Positions 44,583 through 58,817 of a stretch of DNA of 64,000 bases are shown piece by piece. Location of the stretch: the NCBI RefSeq assembly GCF_033115175.1, contig NC_084850.1, positions 101,495,439 to 101,559,438 of the forward strand. Direction: 5' to 3'. The number at the start of each line of letters is the position of its first letter. Within the stretch, counting starts at the first letter, position 1. Origin of the DNA: Lepus europaeus (Eukaryota > Chordata > Mammalia > Lagomorpha > Leporidae). The notes beneath the pieces are model-generated. The model was not told the DNA's origin, searched no databases, and was given only the letters and a program-made list of their open reading frames with translations. A program made the position numbers and the translations under genes.

Positions 44583-44753
<171 letters not shown>

Positions 44754-44825
44754 TGATTTTGCTGTTTAGAATGATTCTGTCCAGTCGAGGGCCTTCTTTT
44801 TTCAATTTCCCCCTTTCCTCTCCCG

Positions 44826-45149
44826 ACACGGTATTTTTTTTTTTTAATTTATTTGACAGAGTTAGACAGTGAGAGAGAGACAGAGAAAAAGGTCTTCCTT
44901 CTGTTGGTTCACCCCACAAAGGGCTGCTATGGCCGGCGCTGCGCCGATCTGAAGCCAGGAGCCAGGTGCTTCCTCCTGGTCTCCTATGCGGGTGTAGGGG
45001 CCCAAGCACTTGGGCCATCCTCCACTGCACTCCCGGGCCACAGCAGAGAGCTGGACTGGAAGAGGAGCAACTGGGACAGAATCCGGCACCCACATGAGAT
45101 GCTGGCACCGCAGGCGGAGGATTAACAGTGAGCCACGGCGCCAGCCCCC
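44826..45149 (-). mobile_element. CSINE in KRAB-A/KRAB-B intron
   Basis: Intermediate subfamily, flanked by the imperfect duplication gacacggtattt / gatacagtattt. Confidence 0.88.
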
Positions 45150-45303
45150 TGATACAGTATTTGTGACCTCAAAACCCAGAGTTAAATGGTTTGACTTGAT
45201 CATGTGCGAAGCAATAGGTCCCTGGTGCTGCCTCCAAACTGCAAGTTTGCTGTCTCTGAGGCTCTAAAGAACAAGGAAGTACCCTGTCATTTCTCATTCA
45301 CAG

Positions 45304-45393
45304 GGCAACAGGTCACCAAACCAGACCTCATCCTCAGGTTGGAAGCAGAAGAGCTGTACCCAGAAGGAAAAATCCCAATTTGGAACTTTCTGG
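45304..45393 (+). CDS. ZNF182: ZNF182 KRAB-B exon
   Basis: Ninety bases between acceptor ATTCACAG and donor TGG|GTAAGT, phase 1 on both sides. Encodes GQQVTKPDLILRLEAEELYP and continues to the NFL end (residues 56-85). The KRAB-B pattern (KPDLI..LE..E) is clear. The B box strengthens repression by the A box. The usual E(EPW) motif is replaced by LYPEGKIPIW, as in human ZNF182 as I recall it. Confidence 0.93.
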
Positions 45394-45829
45394 GTAAGTG
45401 GGATTGAACCAGGCTCTGAGGACAGAAGGTCTCAACCTATCATTCGGATGAGGCTTCCCTGAAAAGGGCTTTCAGGAATTTATCTTGGAGAAAGTTTGTG
45501 GCCCTCTGGTGCTAGAGGACAGGGACATGAACACCCCAGACATTAGGACTGACACCCCTGCCCCTCCGTGGGCCACTCTCCCTTGGTTGAAGCTTACCTG
45601 AAAGTTTCCACATAGTTCCTTCTGACTTGTGTATAAATGCCTCCATTCCCTTCCAGGACTCTCATCTGTCACTGGCTTACCTGAAGCCAGGCCCCTGTTA
45701 GCCACAAACCTGGACTTGAATGCTCCAATTCCCAACTGGACTACCTGAGTCCATTCTCCTTGTTCAGCTGAGACACTCCTGTTTAGAACAGATTTGTAGA
45801 CTTACAGTTAAAATGCCTTGATTTTCTAT
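45394..45829. other. Unassigned intron sequence
   Basis: Unique-looking; nothing recognised. Confidence 0.4.
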
Positions 45830-46151
45830 TGTTTACAATAGTTTTAGTGAGAGAGAATTCACATGTCATAAAATCCACCTTTGAAGAGTCAACAACTCAG
45901 TGGTTTTCAGTACATTCAGAATTGTACAGCCATCATTGGTAATTCTTCGTTTCGTCACCACCAAAAACAAGCTTAACTCTTAGCTGTGCTTTCCATTCCT
46001 TTTTCCCACCATTCTCTACCGGTCACTAATGTACTTTCTGTCTCTCTGATTTTGCCTATTCTGGACATCTCATATAAAAAATGGAGCCTTTTCTTCTTGG
46101 TTTCTTTCAGTAGACCTGTTTTCATGCTGTGGCATCTATACTTCATTCCTT
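45830..46151 (-). mobile_element. L1M 3' UTR, antisense
   Basis: 'gtcataaaatccaccttt', 'tacattcagaattgtacagc' and 'gattttgcctattctggaca'. Pieces continue at 46459-46520 and 46803-46888. Confidence 0.75.
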
Positions 46152-46458
46152 TTTAAAAATAATTTATTTGAAAGCCAGAGTTAGAGAGGGAAAGAGCTTC
46201 TATCCGCTGGTTCACCCCACAAATATCTGCAACACCTCTGGCTGGGCCAGGCTGAAGCCAAGAGCCTGGAACTCCAGCTGTCTCTCCCACATGGATAGCA
46301 GGGGCCCAAGCACTCAGACCATCTTCTGCTGCTTTGCAATGCACATTAGCAGGAAGCTGTATCAGAAATAGAGCAGCGGGTACTCAAGCTGGTGCTCACA
46401 TGGGATGCTGGCATTACAGGTGGCTGCCCAACTGACTGCCACAATGCTGGCCCCTTTT
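46152..46458 (-). mobile_element. CSINE
   Basis: Inserted in L1M; flanked by cattccttttt-like / cccctttt. Ends 'cacaatgctggcccc'. Confidence 0.85.
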
Positions 46459-46520
46459 GGAGGACTTACGTTCCATAGTATGGCTAGTTAACATTATCCA
46501 TTCATCTATTGATGGACATT

Positions 46521-46802
46521 TTTTTTTTGACAGGCAGAGTTAGAGACAGAGAGAAAGGTCTTCCTTCTGTTGGTTCACCCCCCAAATAGCCGCTACGGCC
46601 AGCGCACTGCGCCAATCCAAAGCCAGGAGCCAGGTGCTTCCAGTCTCCCATGCAGGTGCAGGGCCCAAGCACTTGGGCCATCCTCCACTGCCTACTGGAA
46701 GAGGAGCAACCAGGACAGAATCCAGTGCCCCAACCTGGACTAGAATCCGGGGTGCTGGTGCCTCAGGTGGAGGATTAGCCAAGTGAGCCATGGCGCCAGC
46801 CA
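46521..46802 (-). mobile_element. Young CSINE, internally shortened
   Basis: Duplication atggacatt at 46512-46520 and 46803-46811. Lacks about 40 bases around 46690. Confidence 0.92.
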
Positions 46803-46890
46803 ATGGACATTGTTTTTTTTCTTTTTGACTTAGGAATGCTGCTGCTATGAACATTCACATACAAGGTTTTTTGTGGTTTTCTTTCAGGTA

Positions 46891-47027
46891 GGTATGGAGA
46901 ATCTTCAGAAAGTTCATGGAAACTATGTAGTATGAAAAAGCTATGCATGGATTTCAGATCTTTCATGCCAAAAAACCCCTGATCTTTTAATTCCATTTTC
47001 CATGAACATTTTGAAGAATCCTCATAC
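46891..47027. mobile_element. Palindromic mariner-like MITE, copy 1
   Basis: The two ends are inverted copies: 'atcttcagaaagttcatgg' at the left, and at the right 'ccatgaacattttgaagaat', its near complement. Length about 137 bases, no coding capacity. Confidence 0.7.
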
Positions 47028-47127
47028 ACAGGATTGGAATTGTTATATCAGTGTACTATGCGTTTAACATTTTGAAGAACTGCCAAACTGTGTGAATATC
47101 CTATTACTGAAATCTGAAAGGTAGGGG

Positions 47128-47412
47128 CTAGCATTGTGGCTGAGTGGGTTAAGCTACTTCCTGCAACTCTGGCATCCCATATGGGCACTGGTTCAAGACT
47201 CAACTGCTCCACTTCCCATCCAGCTCCCTGCTAAGCAGCAGAGGATAGCCCAAGTGTTTGGGCCCCTGCTCCCCACATAAGAGACCTGGAAGAAACTTGT
47301 GGTTCCTGGCTTCAGCTGGGCCCAACCCCAGCTGTTGTGGCCATTAGGAGAGTGAACCAGGAGATGCAAGGTGTCTCTCTCTGCCTTTCAAATAAATAAA
47401 AATCTTTTAAAG
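47128..47412 (+). mobile_element. CSINE
   Basis: From 'aggggctagcattgtggctg' to 'aaataaataaaaatctttta'. Flanked by ctgaaag / cccaaag (weak). Confidence 0.85.
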
Positions 47413-47737
47413 AAATCCCAAAGGTTTTAACATTCACTGATTCTTGCCTGAAGCAGTTATTACAAAGATGACCGATTCTTATTTTTTCACAGTTCATTTG
47501 TTTTCAAGTTCAAGATGTCCTTACTTTATCTAGCAGAAGTCCCTTCAGGCTGGTACCTCTGTCTTTTTAACATGTCCCTAGCACAAGCATACCTTCCAGG
47601 TTCCCCTTGTCCTTTCCCTGGTTTAGACCTGGGATCAGAAACTTTGCCAAGGATGTCTGATTGCTATTAGTGGGAGTGTTTTTAGAACTCAGGACTGATG
47701 TGTGTGCCTAGCTACTCAGATTCCTGTATCTTTTATC

Positions 47738-47873
47738 CCCTTGTATGAGTTCAAAATGTTTGTAGAAAATGGAATTAACTGTTACATTTCTTTGGGTGCA
47801 AAGACATTTTTAAAGTCCATTCACAGCTTTTTCATAATATACATTTCCTATGAACTTTTTGAAGTACCCTTGT
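47738..47873. mobile_element. Palindromic mariner-like MITE, copy 2
   Basis: Ends 'gagttcaaaatgtttgtaga' and 'cctatgaactttttgaagta' are inverted relatives of copy 1. Interior 'tttcttataatt-like' AT sequence; no frame. Confidence 0.65.
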
Positions 47874-48974
47874 ATTTCTTTAACTGTATCAATTGTCCTT
47901 TAGTTTTCCACATTCTAAATAAATACCACCAGGAGGTATTTACGTATAGTCCTCTGTTCTGTCTTTTGTTGTTGTTAGATCTAGAAGGTGAGTCCGATTC
48001 AAGTTTTTAGTTTCCTTTAGCAAGATTATATCCTAGCTCATTCCACCAGTAGGCATATAATGCATAGTTCTGTTTTGTGTCATTTGTGACTATAGCTTAG
48101 ATGCATTAATTCATTAATGGTTGGGAAATGGTGAAATTTTAATTACATCACATCATCATTGTTGATTGTCTAGAATACTTGGTTAACATGAGTTACCCTA
48201 TCTTTCTGTAAGTTTTCTACCTACGAGTTTTCAGGAGTTGGTTTTGTAGCGTCATTCAAAGGTAACGAATTAGTTATGTCTTTTCTTACATATCACTGAA
48301 TCTATTGCATTATCACAAATCAAACCATCTGATCTTTGGGAGCTTCCTTGCTCTCTAGCATTATAAGACAATCTGGGTTTGTTGAAGAATGTATTTTGTC
48401 TGTTTCCTATCTCTGGTCTGGAATTGGCCATTTCTCTAAGGAGCCCTGGTGCTTTTTCATAGAGCCAGGAATTATGCTTACATTTTTAAAGGAAAAAAAT
48501 ACCTTGTGTATTCAAATTAATATTTTCAGATTATATTCTGGACTTAGATTTTAATTAATCTTACAACTGATGATAATTTTAATATTCTGACACTGTTGTA
48601 TGTATATAGTGAGTTGAATCAGTTGATGTAACCATATTGGTGCCATTGAGAATCAAGACTTGAACATGGTCATTAGGAAAGGACAAAGGGATGTTTACTA
48701 TTAGAGAACTCTTTGTTCCATGTTGACTTATGATTATTTAGTTCTATGCCATCTAAATAACAAGGCATATTCAGAGAAGTCTATCATCTTTCCTTTTCCA
48801 TCCTATTTCCTTTAGATATTCATTTTCTTAGAAAAAGGGTACCCTGTTGGACAGTTAATATTCAAGAAGATGTCTTAGTGAAAAAATAAAGTGCATAGAC
48901 ATACTTTTTCACAGTAATATGGTTCCTTATAACAATAGCAATATTGTTGTGGTAATGTACATTTTAAAGCACTT
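47874..48974. other. Unassigned intron 4 sequence
   Basis: AT-rich and largely unique-looking. No exon supported. Confidence 0.4.
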
Positions 48975-49150
48975 TCTATGTGCCATGCGTGACCTATTCT
49001 AAGTAATTTAATCACTTTAACATCCATTTGTTAAGTCAGTGTTATAATTCCTGTATTACAGGCATGAAAGTAAAATGCAGATAGATCAATGACCTAAGGT
49101 CACAGGTTGGGCTAGAGAGCCACACGCTAACCACATGGGCCGTACTGCTT
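48975..49150 (+). mobile_element. MIR SINE
   Basis: 'actttctatgtgccatgcgt', 'cctgtattacaggcatg' and 'gacctaaggtcacaggttgg' follow the MIR consensus order. Confidence 0.8.
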
Positions 49151-49264
49151 CAGCAGATCCTTGCTGGAGCTTAGGTCTCATCAAATACATTTTGTAAAAG
49201 CTCTTCTGATTTTGTGTTCATCTCAAGAAGGGAAACTGCACCTGAATTTTAAAATTCAGCACAG

Positions 49265-49450
49265 ATTCAGTGTTCCTTAGCCAAAACATTTGGGATCAAA
49301 ATGTTTTAAGATTCTGGAGTTTTTGAATTTTGGAATATTTGCATAGATTTTACTGGTTGAGCATCTCTAGTCTGAAAATGTAAAATGCTCCCAGATCTGA
49401 AACATGACATTCAAAAAGATCAAGTTTCATATCAGTTTGGATTTTGATAT
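49265..49450. mobile_element. MER2 (Tigger) fragments
   Basis: 'tttggaatatttgcatag' then 'tggttgagcatctctagtct': the ends of two MER2 pieces or a rearranged copy. Confidence 0.65.
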
Positions 49451-49570
49451 TAGGAATGCTTCATTTGTATTACTATGGCAAAATGTTGACATTACCAAAT
49501 CTAAACAGTAATATGAATAGTTACTGTACTCTTTTAGCTTTTCTTTGTGCCTAAAAAACTTTATAATTCT

Positions 49571-49902
49571 GGGCTGGCGCCATGGCTTAACAGGCTAATC
49601 CTCCACCTTGCAGCACCGGCACACTGGGTTCTAGTCCCAGTCGGGGCGCCGGATTCTGTCCCGGTTGCCCCTCTTCCAGGCTAGCTCTCTGCTGTCGCCA
49701 GGGAGTGCAGTGGAGGATGGCCCATGTGCTTGGGCCCTGCACCCCATGGGAGACCAGGAGAAGCACCTGGCTCCTGCCATCGGATCAGCGCGGTGCGCCA
49801 GCCGTGGCAGCCATTGGAGGGTGAACCAACGGCAAAAGGAAGACCTTTCTCTCTGTCTCTCTCTCTCTCACTGTCCACTCTGCCTGTCAAAAAAAAAAAA
49901 TG
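49571..49902 (+). mobile_element. Young CSINE with target duplication
   Basis: Duplication tataattct at 49562-49570 and 49903-49911; A tail of about 12. Confidence 0.95.
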
Positions 49903-49911
49903 TATAATTCT

Positions 49912-52393
<2,482 letters not shown>

Positions 52394-52959
52394 ACTAAAT
52401 CAACACACACTGAAGGAAAGTAGTGTCAAATTCGATATTTACAAGTATGTTCTTTTTGATGGTTTAAATGTGGGGAGTAAGTTCACCCAAAAACTCAGAA
52501 GTGTTAACAAAATGAGGAGAGGGCTTCCAGGGGCAGAGGAGACCCAGCATCAGTGCAGGAAATTTCAGAGAGAGAAGGTACCCAAGGCTGCAGATGTGGG
52601 TAGACTCTCAGCTGGGGTTCAGGATGCACTGGGGGGTGCAGAACCACATATGAATACAACAGTGAACAGTGCATTGGGCAGGTAGGATGTTTCCGAGAGC
52701 CTTTAGGGGCTGAGGAGAAAGAGGCAGGGCCTCGACAAGGAATCACCCTGCCAAGCCATATTTGCAGAAAGTAGTCTATGTTATGGGAGGAACTAGGAAA
52801 AGAGAAGACTTTTCTTTGAATAACGCTCCAGCCACTCTTATTCACCAACTCAGGAAGCCTGAAATAATTGTGTAGGGATACAGGGTTTCCTGGTTGTTAG
52901 AAAATACAGCCCTGAAAAGTCCAGGAAAAACTCTTCTCAGAAGATTCAAAAGTTGAATA

Positions 52960-53467
52960 CCACAGGTACACTTCTAGGGGTGTAATTACATGTACAAAAC
53001 GATTAACACACAGAGGTATTCACTGATGCAAACAAAAGATTGGAAGCAGTCCAAATGCCACCACGAGGGTTTTGGTCCCCCAGATTGTAGTACGTTCATA
53101 TGGCGAACTCCTAGGTAGACAAAAATGAATAAGGAGAACTTGGATACCATTTATAGAGTGATGTTGGATAATCGCCATGTTCTGTTATTAGGTAGGAGGA
53201 GCAAGGTGCAGGATAGTGAGTGTAACATGCTACCATTTGTATATAAAAAAGGGAAATGGCTAAGTTCATAATTGAGTGTATATGCATTAAATATCACTGG
53301 AAAGACACACAAGAATCTGGTAACCGATTACCTGGGGAAGTGGCAATGGGTAGCTGGGGGGATGGACTTGGGAGGGAGACAACTGTGTGTCATTTCATAG
53401 CTTTGGAACATTATACTGTATGGATGTCCTACCTTTTCAAAACTAAATAAAACTTAGAAAAAAAATG
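52960..53467 (+). mobile_element. L1M 3' end in the ZNF182 3' UTR, sense
   Basis: Sense-strand old L1 3' UTR in its usual order: 'gattggaagcagtccaaatg', 'gcaaggtgcaggatagt', 'catgctaccatttgtatata', 'cactggaaagacacacaaga' and 'gggagggagacaactgtg', ending with an A-rich run at 53457-53465. Confidence 0.75.
53446..53451 (+). terminator. ZNF182: Poly(A) signal AATAAA for ZNF182
   Basis: Canonical hexamer in 'aaaactaaataaaacttag'. It corresponds to the poly(A) signal at the very 3' end of the L1M copy. Confidence 0.7.
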
Positions 53468-53470
53468 GTT

Positions 53471-54835
53471 AGATTCTATTGAGTATTAATACAGCATGCT
53501 TTTTTTTCTAATTGAACAAATCAAATAACCAGGCGAACAGAACAGAGTCCATGAATTCCAAAGGCACTTAGGCACTAAAGTGATTCCTAGGTCAGCTGGG
53601 ACCACATTAAGTAAACCGAAAATAATTAAGACGGGAGCACATTTCTTCCTAGGCAAAGTGATATCTGAAAATATCCTACACTGAAGCCCACCAGCGTCTG
53701 TATCTTAGCAAAATGATTCCGATTCCTTCATTCACATACAGAGACCTATACTGTTTGAGAGCTACTAAAGCTGAGTCCACACAGAGGTTGAGTAACTTTC
53801 CCCTAAGTGTCACCAGCAGTAGTGACCTTGTCTTTTCCAATGTGAGAGGTTGAAAGCCGTGGTCTCAGTGAACACAGCCAGAAATTACTTAACCAGGTCG
53901 TTTGCTCCAGAACAAAAGGCCCTGCTTGGGAACCACTGTATTTCTGACCCTTGGCTTAATGTGCTTTTTTCACGGGGGCCATCTCTGTAGAAAAGGGTAA
54001 CCCACACTACATAAAACCTATCCGTCAAACAGGCTAGTGGCATAGCCATGACACCCTCTCTCTGCTCTCGCAGGCTGCCATTTTTCCTGAATTATTCTGC
54101 AAGGAAATGAGCCTTTGGCTCACTTTTTTTTTTTTCATGACAAACAGCACATTCGGTGCCTTGGAAAGGGAGAGGACATGGGCTCAACAACTTGCTCCTG
54201 ACACAGTCTTCTGGGATGCTGCAAACAAAACCTCCCATCTTCTGACTGCTGGAGAACCTCCCTGGCGTTTCACATCCATTAAGGGTCATTTCCCACGGCT
54301 CTTGGACTCCGGCTTCCTGGGACACAGATAGGCCACTTGTGGGCAAATGGAGGTGAGTGAGGCAGAGACGTAGAAGGGAAAGGATGGGGGTGAATAAATG
54401 GGCTGCAGTAAGGACACATCCCCTGGAGTGAGTTACTAGAGTAAAAAGTAAACGTGAGTGTGTGGGGTGAATGGGGAGATGAAGGGCAGTGTGACTGATG
54501 GCGGTGCAGTTGAGTGAACAGCAGCACGGCTGAGTGACCCCACATGGCATGGTAGAAGAGCCGAAGCCGTCTAGGCAGTCAAGGTGGGAAGACTGCTGGA
54601 ATGGGGGAATAATAGTGGGTACTTGGGAGTGACACGGATGTTCAATGCAGGGGTAATAAGGTCTTGGAGTTGGTCATGGGAACTGGTGGGGAGTGAATGC
54701 AGGAGGTGGTCACTGGAATTTCTAATCCAAGAGAAGCTGCCCTCACAATGCTCTGGTGACCCCTGGTGTATGGGCTAGAAAAAGCCTGTTCCTCTGGGCA
54801 TAGCATTCAGTGTCACATCCGTGTTCTCATTACTT
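53471..54835. other. Downstream intergenic sequence
   Basis: Mostly unassigned. 'gaggttgagtaactttcccc' at about 53785 suggests a MIR fragment. A 152-codon minus frame at 54092-54550 shows no domain. Confidence 0.4.
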
Positions 54836-54836
54836 A

Positions 54837-55050
54837 AATATGAAGGGACTTCAAAAAGTTTGTGTAAGTGCAATTGAAAGATAATCTTTTGGTATATAAT
54901 TATTTGGGGGCAAAATTTTGAAATCCAGGTATATAAGGGGTCTTTTTAAAAGCTGAGAGAACTGTGTATTATAGAAAAACTGCACATAGGTTTTTAAAAG
55001 TCTTCACCAAAATCAATTTCCCTATGACTTTCCTAGCGTAGCTTCATACA
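54837..55050. mobile_element. Palindromic mariner-like MITE, copy 3 (rearranged)
   Basis: 'gggacttcaaaaagtttgtg' at the left, 'tatgactttcctagcgta' at the right, with an internal end-like 'ataaggggtctttttaaaag', so probably two overlapping or nested elements. Confidence 0.55.
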
Positions 55051-55144
55051 CTTGAATGGCAGAGGGTCTGCCACCTAGAGATATCCCTGACACTGTCCCC
55101 AAATCAGCTCATTCATGACTAGGCAAGCAGTGAGTTTCACCTCT

Positions 55145-56172
55145 ATTCTTTTTAAGACTTATTTGTTTTGTTGTTGTTGTTCTTTTTGTTCTACTTAATA
55201 CCACTGGTTGAACTCTGTGATTAATACACAATTATTCTTAGGCATTTAAAATTAACAAAAGTCATCTCTGTTAAATATAAGTGGAAATAAGGGAGGAGAT
55301 ATACAAGCCAGCACATGCTCACTCAGACTTACCTCCAATGGTAGAGCTAGAAATGTGCCAGGGGATTCCAATTCAATCTTGTCAAGGAGGCATGTACCAA
55401 TGCCATCTCACTTGTTAAAGTGATAAGTACATAATTGGTAAGTGTCGAAGAGATTTCACAAATAAGACCAGTGTCTGCAAATAATGAAGGATAGAATTAA
55501 AAGGGAGAGAATGATCCTGCGGGCGAAGCGGGACACACAGCAGACTTATAGAATGGCAGATGTCCTAAACAGCACTCCGGCCTCAGAATCAGCCCTTGGG
55601 GCATTCGGATCTGGCTAAAAGGCCCATGAGAGTCTCGCAGGCATGGAAAGCCAAGACACTGTGGCAAAAACAACCTGAATGAAAGGTCTCGGTGAACAAG
55701 ACCCCAGCAGAAAGAATGGGCCATCAAAGAAGGAGGCACCTTTCTCTGAAGGGAGGAAGGAACCTCCACTGTGATACGGCCTTGTTTACAAGTTCAGAGT
55801 TGGTGAACTCAAGGGGCTTCCATAGCCTCAAGAGCTTATGGCAAGAGCCTCGGGTGCTTACTGACGTCATAAGTAAGAGTGTCTATTGTTAAATCAACAA
55901 TAGGAGTCACTGGGCATATGCTCCCCATGTAGGATCTCTGTCCTTAATGTGTTATACTCTGAGAGTTAACGATAACACTACTAGTTGAACAGTACTCTAT
56001 ATCTTGTGTGGTTGTGTGGGTGCAGTCTGTTGAAATCTTCGCTTAGTATATACTAAGTTGATCTTCTGTATATAGAGATAATTGAAAATGAAACTTGATG
56101 AAGAGTGGGATGGGACAGGGAGTGGGAGATGGGAGGGCTGCAGGAGGGAGGGAGGTTGGAAGAACATTCCTG
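55145..56172 (+). mobile_element. Rabbit-type L1 3' UTR, sense
   Basis: Long sense copy: 'aataccactggttgaactct', 'gccaggggattccaattcaa', 'gaatgggccatcaaagaagg', 'atgtaggatctctgtcctta' and 'agttgatcttctgtatatag'. Stops before the terminal A tail, so it is 3'-truncated or rearranged. Includes the CRE-like TGACGTCA at 55862 by chance. Confidence 0.88.
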
Positions 56173-56209
56173 AGACTGGGACCCTGAAGGTCTGAGGCAG
56201 TGTGAAAAA

Positions 56210-56400
56210 AATCAAGAAAAGAAAAGAATATGATTCAATCTTTGCAAATGACACATACATAGAAAAATCCAAAAGCTCTCTGTATAAATTGTTAAAATAA
56301 GTGAATTTGGCATGTTTGCTACCTATAAGCTCGAACTACATAAATTGTTTTATATTGCATGAGCAACAAACTACTAGAATAACCAGACACAATGACTCCC
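56210..56400 (+). mobile_element. L1M ORF2 fragment, sense
   Basis: 'tttgcaaatgacacatacat' and 'aaaaatccaaaagctctc' are LINE reverse-transcriptase region. Confidence 0.6.
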
Positions 56401-57056
56401 CTTTGGGTGACAAGAGAAAAACTGATGGGGGCATATAATCAAGGCCCTTAAAAGCTGTTTAAATTTGGATGGGGCAGAATCTGATTGTAAGACACCAGGA
56501 AAAAGCCCCTTGAGGCTTCCTGAGGATGAGAGAAAGAAGTGAAGAAATTAAAGTCACAAATTTTAAAAATGGACAGATCTATAAGTGTCTCAACAGACAA
56601 AGAAAGGAGTTGAGGACAACTAGAAGGAGGAAAAGTAAAAAGGCCGAAGAAGGGAAGAATGACCTAGAAAGGTTCCTTGCAGACAAAGGAGGCAGAGATC
56701 AGATCTTGAGGACAAGGAAGGGATGCAGGGCTCCTTCTAAGACTCAAAGAGGGAGAAATGTGGCAATGTTCTTAGAGCTCACCTTCGTGTCCTCTAAGCA
56801 CCAGAGAGCTGCCTCTTGCTGATGCAGGGTGATGTTCACTTTGAACACAGGAGGTGTACTAGGCTCTGGGCTTACCATGAGAGTCCACCAGCAACACTTG
56901 GGCTTGAGTTCACATGTGGACCCTGCAATCAGCTCACCTGTCATCAGTGTTCTCACTGTGCTGCTGCCTCTGTCTTTAGCCTCTGAGGATAGCAGAGAAC
57001 CTTCGTTATCAGTGCACAGAAAAGTAGAGAACAAAGATGGCAGAAAAGGTAACTTA
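56401..57056. other. Unassigned intergenic sequence
   Basis: Frames of 79-98 codons on both strands, with no recognisable domain. 'aaaactgatgggggcatata' may be LINE. Confidence 0.35.
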
Positions 57057-57076
57057 CGTGAAGACTAGCCCAAGAG

Positions 57077-57340
57077 GGACTGGTGTTGTGGCACAGTGGG
57101 TTATACTGGCATCTCATACTAGGACACTGGTTCAAGACCTGGCTGCTCCACTTCTGATCCAGCTCCCTGCTACTACAACCTGGGAAAGCAGCAAATGGCC
57201 CAAGTGCTTGAGACCCTGCCACCCATGCAGGAGGCCAGGATGGAGTTCCTGGCTCCTGGCTTTGGCTTGGACCAGCCTTGGCTGTTGTGGTCCTTTGAGA
57301 AGTGAATGAGCAGATGGAAGATCTCTCTCCCTCTGTCAAA
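57077..57340 (+). mobile_element. CSINE without tail
   Basis: Duplication agactagccca at 57062-57072 and 57341-57351. The A-rich tail is missing, ending right after 'ctctgtcaaa'. Confidence 0.85.
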
Positions 57341-57526
57341 AGACTAGCCCAGAAGAGTAGGCTTGACTCTGCCAATACTAGGCATGGGGAACTGAACCTC
57401 TGAATTCAGAATAGTTGTGAACTCTACGGAAAGAGCAAGGGGAAAGAGAAAATATGTACACAGTGAACTTCAATTGCATTTACCTATAATGGTTTATATA
57501 TAAAAATAAATATTTAAAGAAAATGT

Positions 57527-57577
57527 GGATATATATTATCTATGTATATGTGTGTATATATACATATGTGTGATATA

Positions 57578-57633
<56 letters not shown>

Positions 57634-57634
57634 T
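57527..57634. repeat. Compound (TATG)n/(TA)n/(GA)n microsatellite
   Basis: Alternating TA/TG units to 57609, then (GA)n. Confidence 0.95.
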
Positions 57635-57654
57635 GTACTCAAACTTGGCAGAGA

Positions 57655-57687
57655 ACATTTCTTAATTTGGGCTGCTATAACAGAATT
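57655..57687 (-). mobile_element. MaLR LTR, antisense, first scrap
   Basis: 'tttgggctgctataacagaa', the reversed LTR end; its continuation is at 58632 after the Tigger1 insertion. Confidence 0.65.
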
Positions 57688-58629
57688 CAGTAGTCCCCAC
57701 TTATTTTTGGTTTCAGTTACTTGTAGTCAACCATGGTCCAAAAAAGTTAAATCAATATTCCAGAAATACATATTTCATGCATTTTTAAAAAAGACTTATT
57801 TGAGAGGTATAGTTACAGACAGTGAGAGGGAGAGGCAGAGAGAAAAGTCTTCCATCCACTGGTTCACTGCTCAAATGGCTGCAATGGCCAGACTTGAGCT
57901 GATTTGAAGCCAGGAACCAGGAGCTTCCTCCAGGTTCCCAATGTGGGTGCAGGGGCCCAAGGACTTGGGCCATCTTCCACTGCTTTCCCAGGCCATAACA
58001 GAGAGCTGGATTAGAAGTGGAGTGGCAGGGACTAGAGCTGGTACCCATATGGGATGCCAGCGCCTGCAGGCGGAGGAGTAACCTACAGTGCCACAGTGCT
58101 GACTCCCATAAGTTTTAAATTATAACCCATTCTGAGTGTCATGAAATCACACTATCTGACTTGGGACATGAATGATTCCTTTGGGCAGTGTATCCACATT
58201 GTATACACTACCCACCTATTAGTCATTTAGTAGCTGTCTCACTTATCAGATTCAGTGTCACAGTATAGCAATTAATGTGTTCAAGTAATCCTTATTTTAC
58301 TTAATAATGGCCCCAGAGCACAAGACTAATGATGCTGGCAATTCAGTTGTGCTAAAAACAAGCCTTTTAAGTTTTTGACTTGGGAAAAAAAAATCACATG
58401 CTGAAGTTGGTAAGATGAATCTTCCATCTATGAAGCTGTGAAAGAAAAAGGAATGTGTGCTAGTTTTGCTGACACATCTCACACTACAACAGGTGTGGTC
58501 ATAGTACATGATAAGTAATGGTTAAGCATTGGAAAAAGCATTATATTACAGAGTTGTACACTATCCACAGTTGCAGGCATCCACTAGGGATTTTGGAATG
58601 TATCTTCCACAGGTAAGGGGATACTACTG
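57688..58629 (+). mobile_element. Tigger1-type DNA transposon, split by CSINE
   Basis: Terminal repeats CAGTAGTCCCC (57688) and, inverted, CAGTAGTATCCCC (ending 58629). Interior matches Tigger1: 'ttacttgtagtcaaccatgg', 'tgtatccacattgtatacac', 'acttaataatggccccagag' followed by a broken pogo-like transposase amino end (58311 onward) with frameshifts and stops. Most of the transposase region is deleted. Confidence 0.85.
57783..58107 (-). mobile_element. CSINE inside Tigger1
   Basis: Complete, ending 'cacagtgctgactcc'; host sequence resumes with 'aagttttaaattataaccca'. Confidence 0.88.
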
Positions 58630-58631
58630 TA

Positions 58632-58802
58632 CCACAGACTGCGTGGCTTAACCAACAAACATTTGTTGCTTATAGTTCTAGAGGTCTGGAAGCCCAAGAT
58701 CAAGGTACCAGCAGCTGCAAAGTCTGCTGCAGCCAGCTTCCTGGGTTGCAAATGCTAGCTTCTTGTCATGTCCTCTCATGGCTGACGGAACCAGCTCTAG
58801 TC
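58632..58802 (-). mobile_element. MaLR LTR, antisense, middle part
   Basis: 'accacagactgcgtggctta', 'cccaagatcaaggtaccagc'. Continues after the young CSINE at 59164-59232. Confidence 0.75.
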
Positions 58803-58817
58803 TCATGCTCTTCTTTT

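Larger units (their letters stand above)
52394..53470 (+). other. ZNF182: ZNF182 3' UTR
   Basis: About 1.07 kb from the stop to the poly(A) region. The first about 560 bases look unique; the rest is L1M-derived (next entry). No earlier AATAAA was seen in it. Confidence 0.7.

Noticed and set aside
54092..54550. 152-codon minus frame downstream of ZNF182
   Set aside because: No recognisable domain; low-complexity Pro/Ser/His content.
55862..55869. CRE-like TGACGTCA
   Set aside because: Lies inside an L1 3' UTR copy with no promoter context; likely chance.
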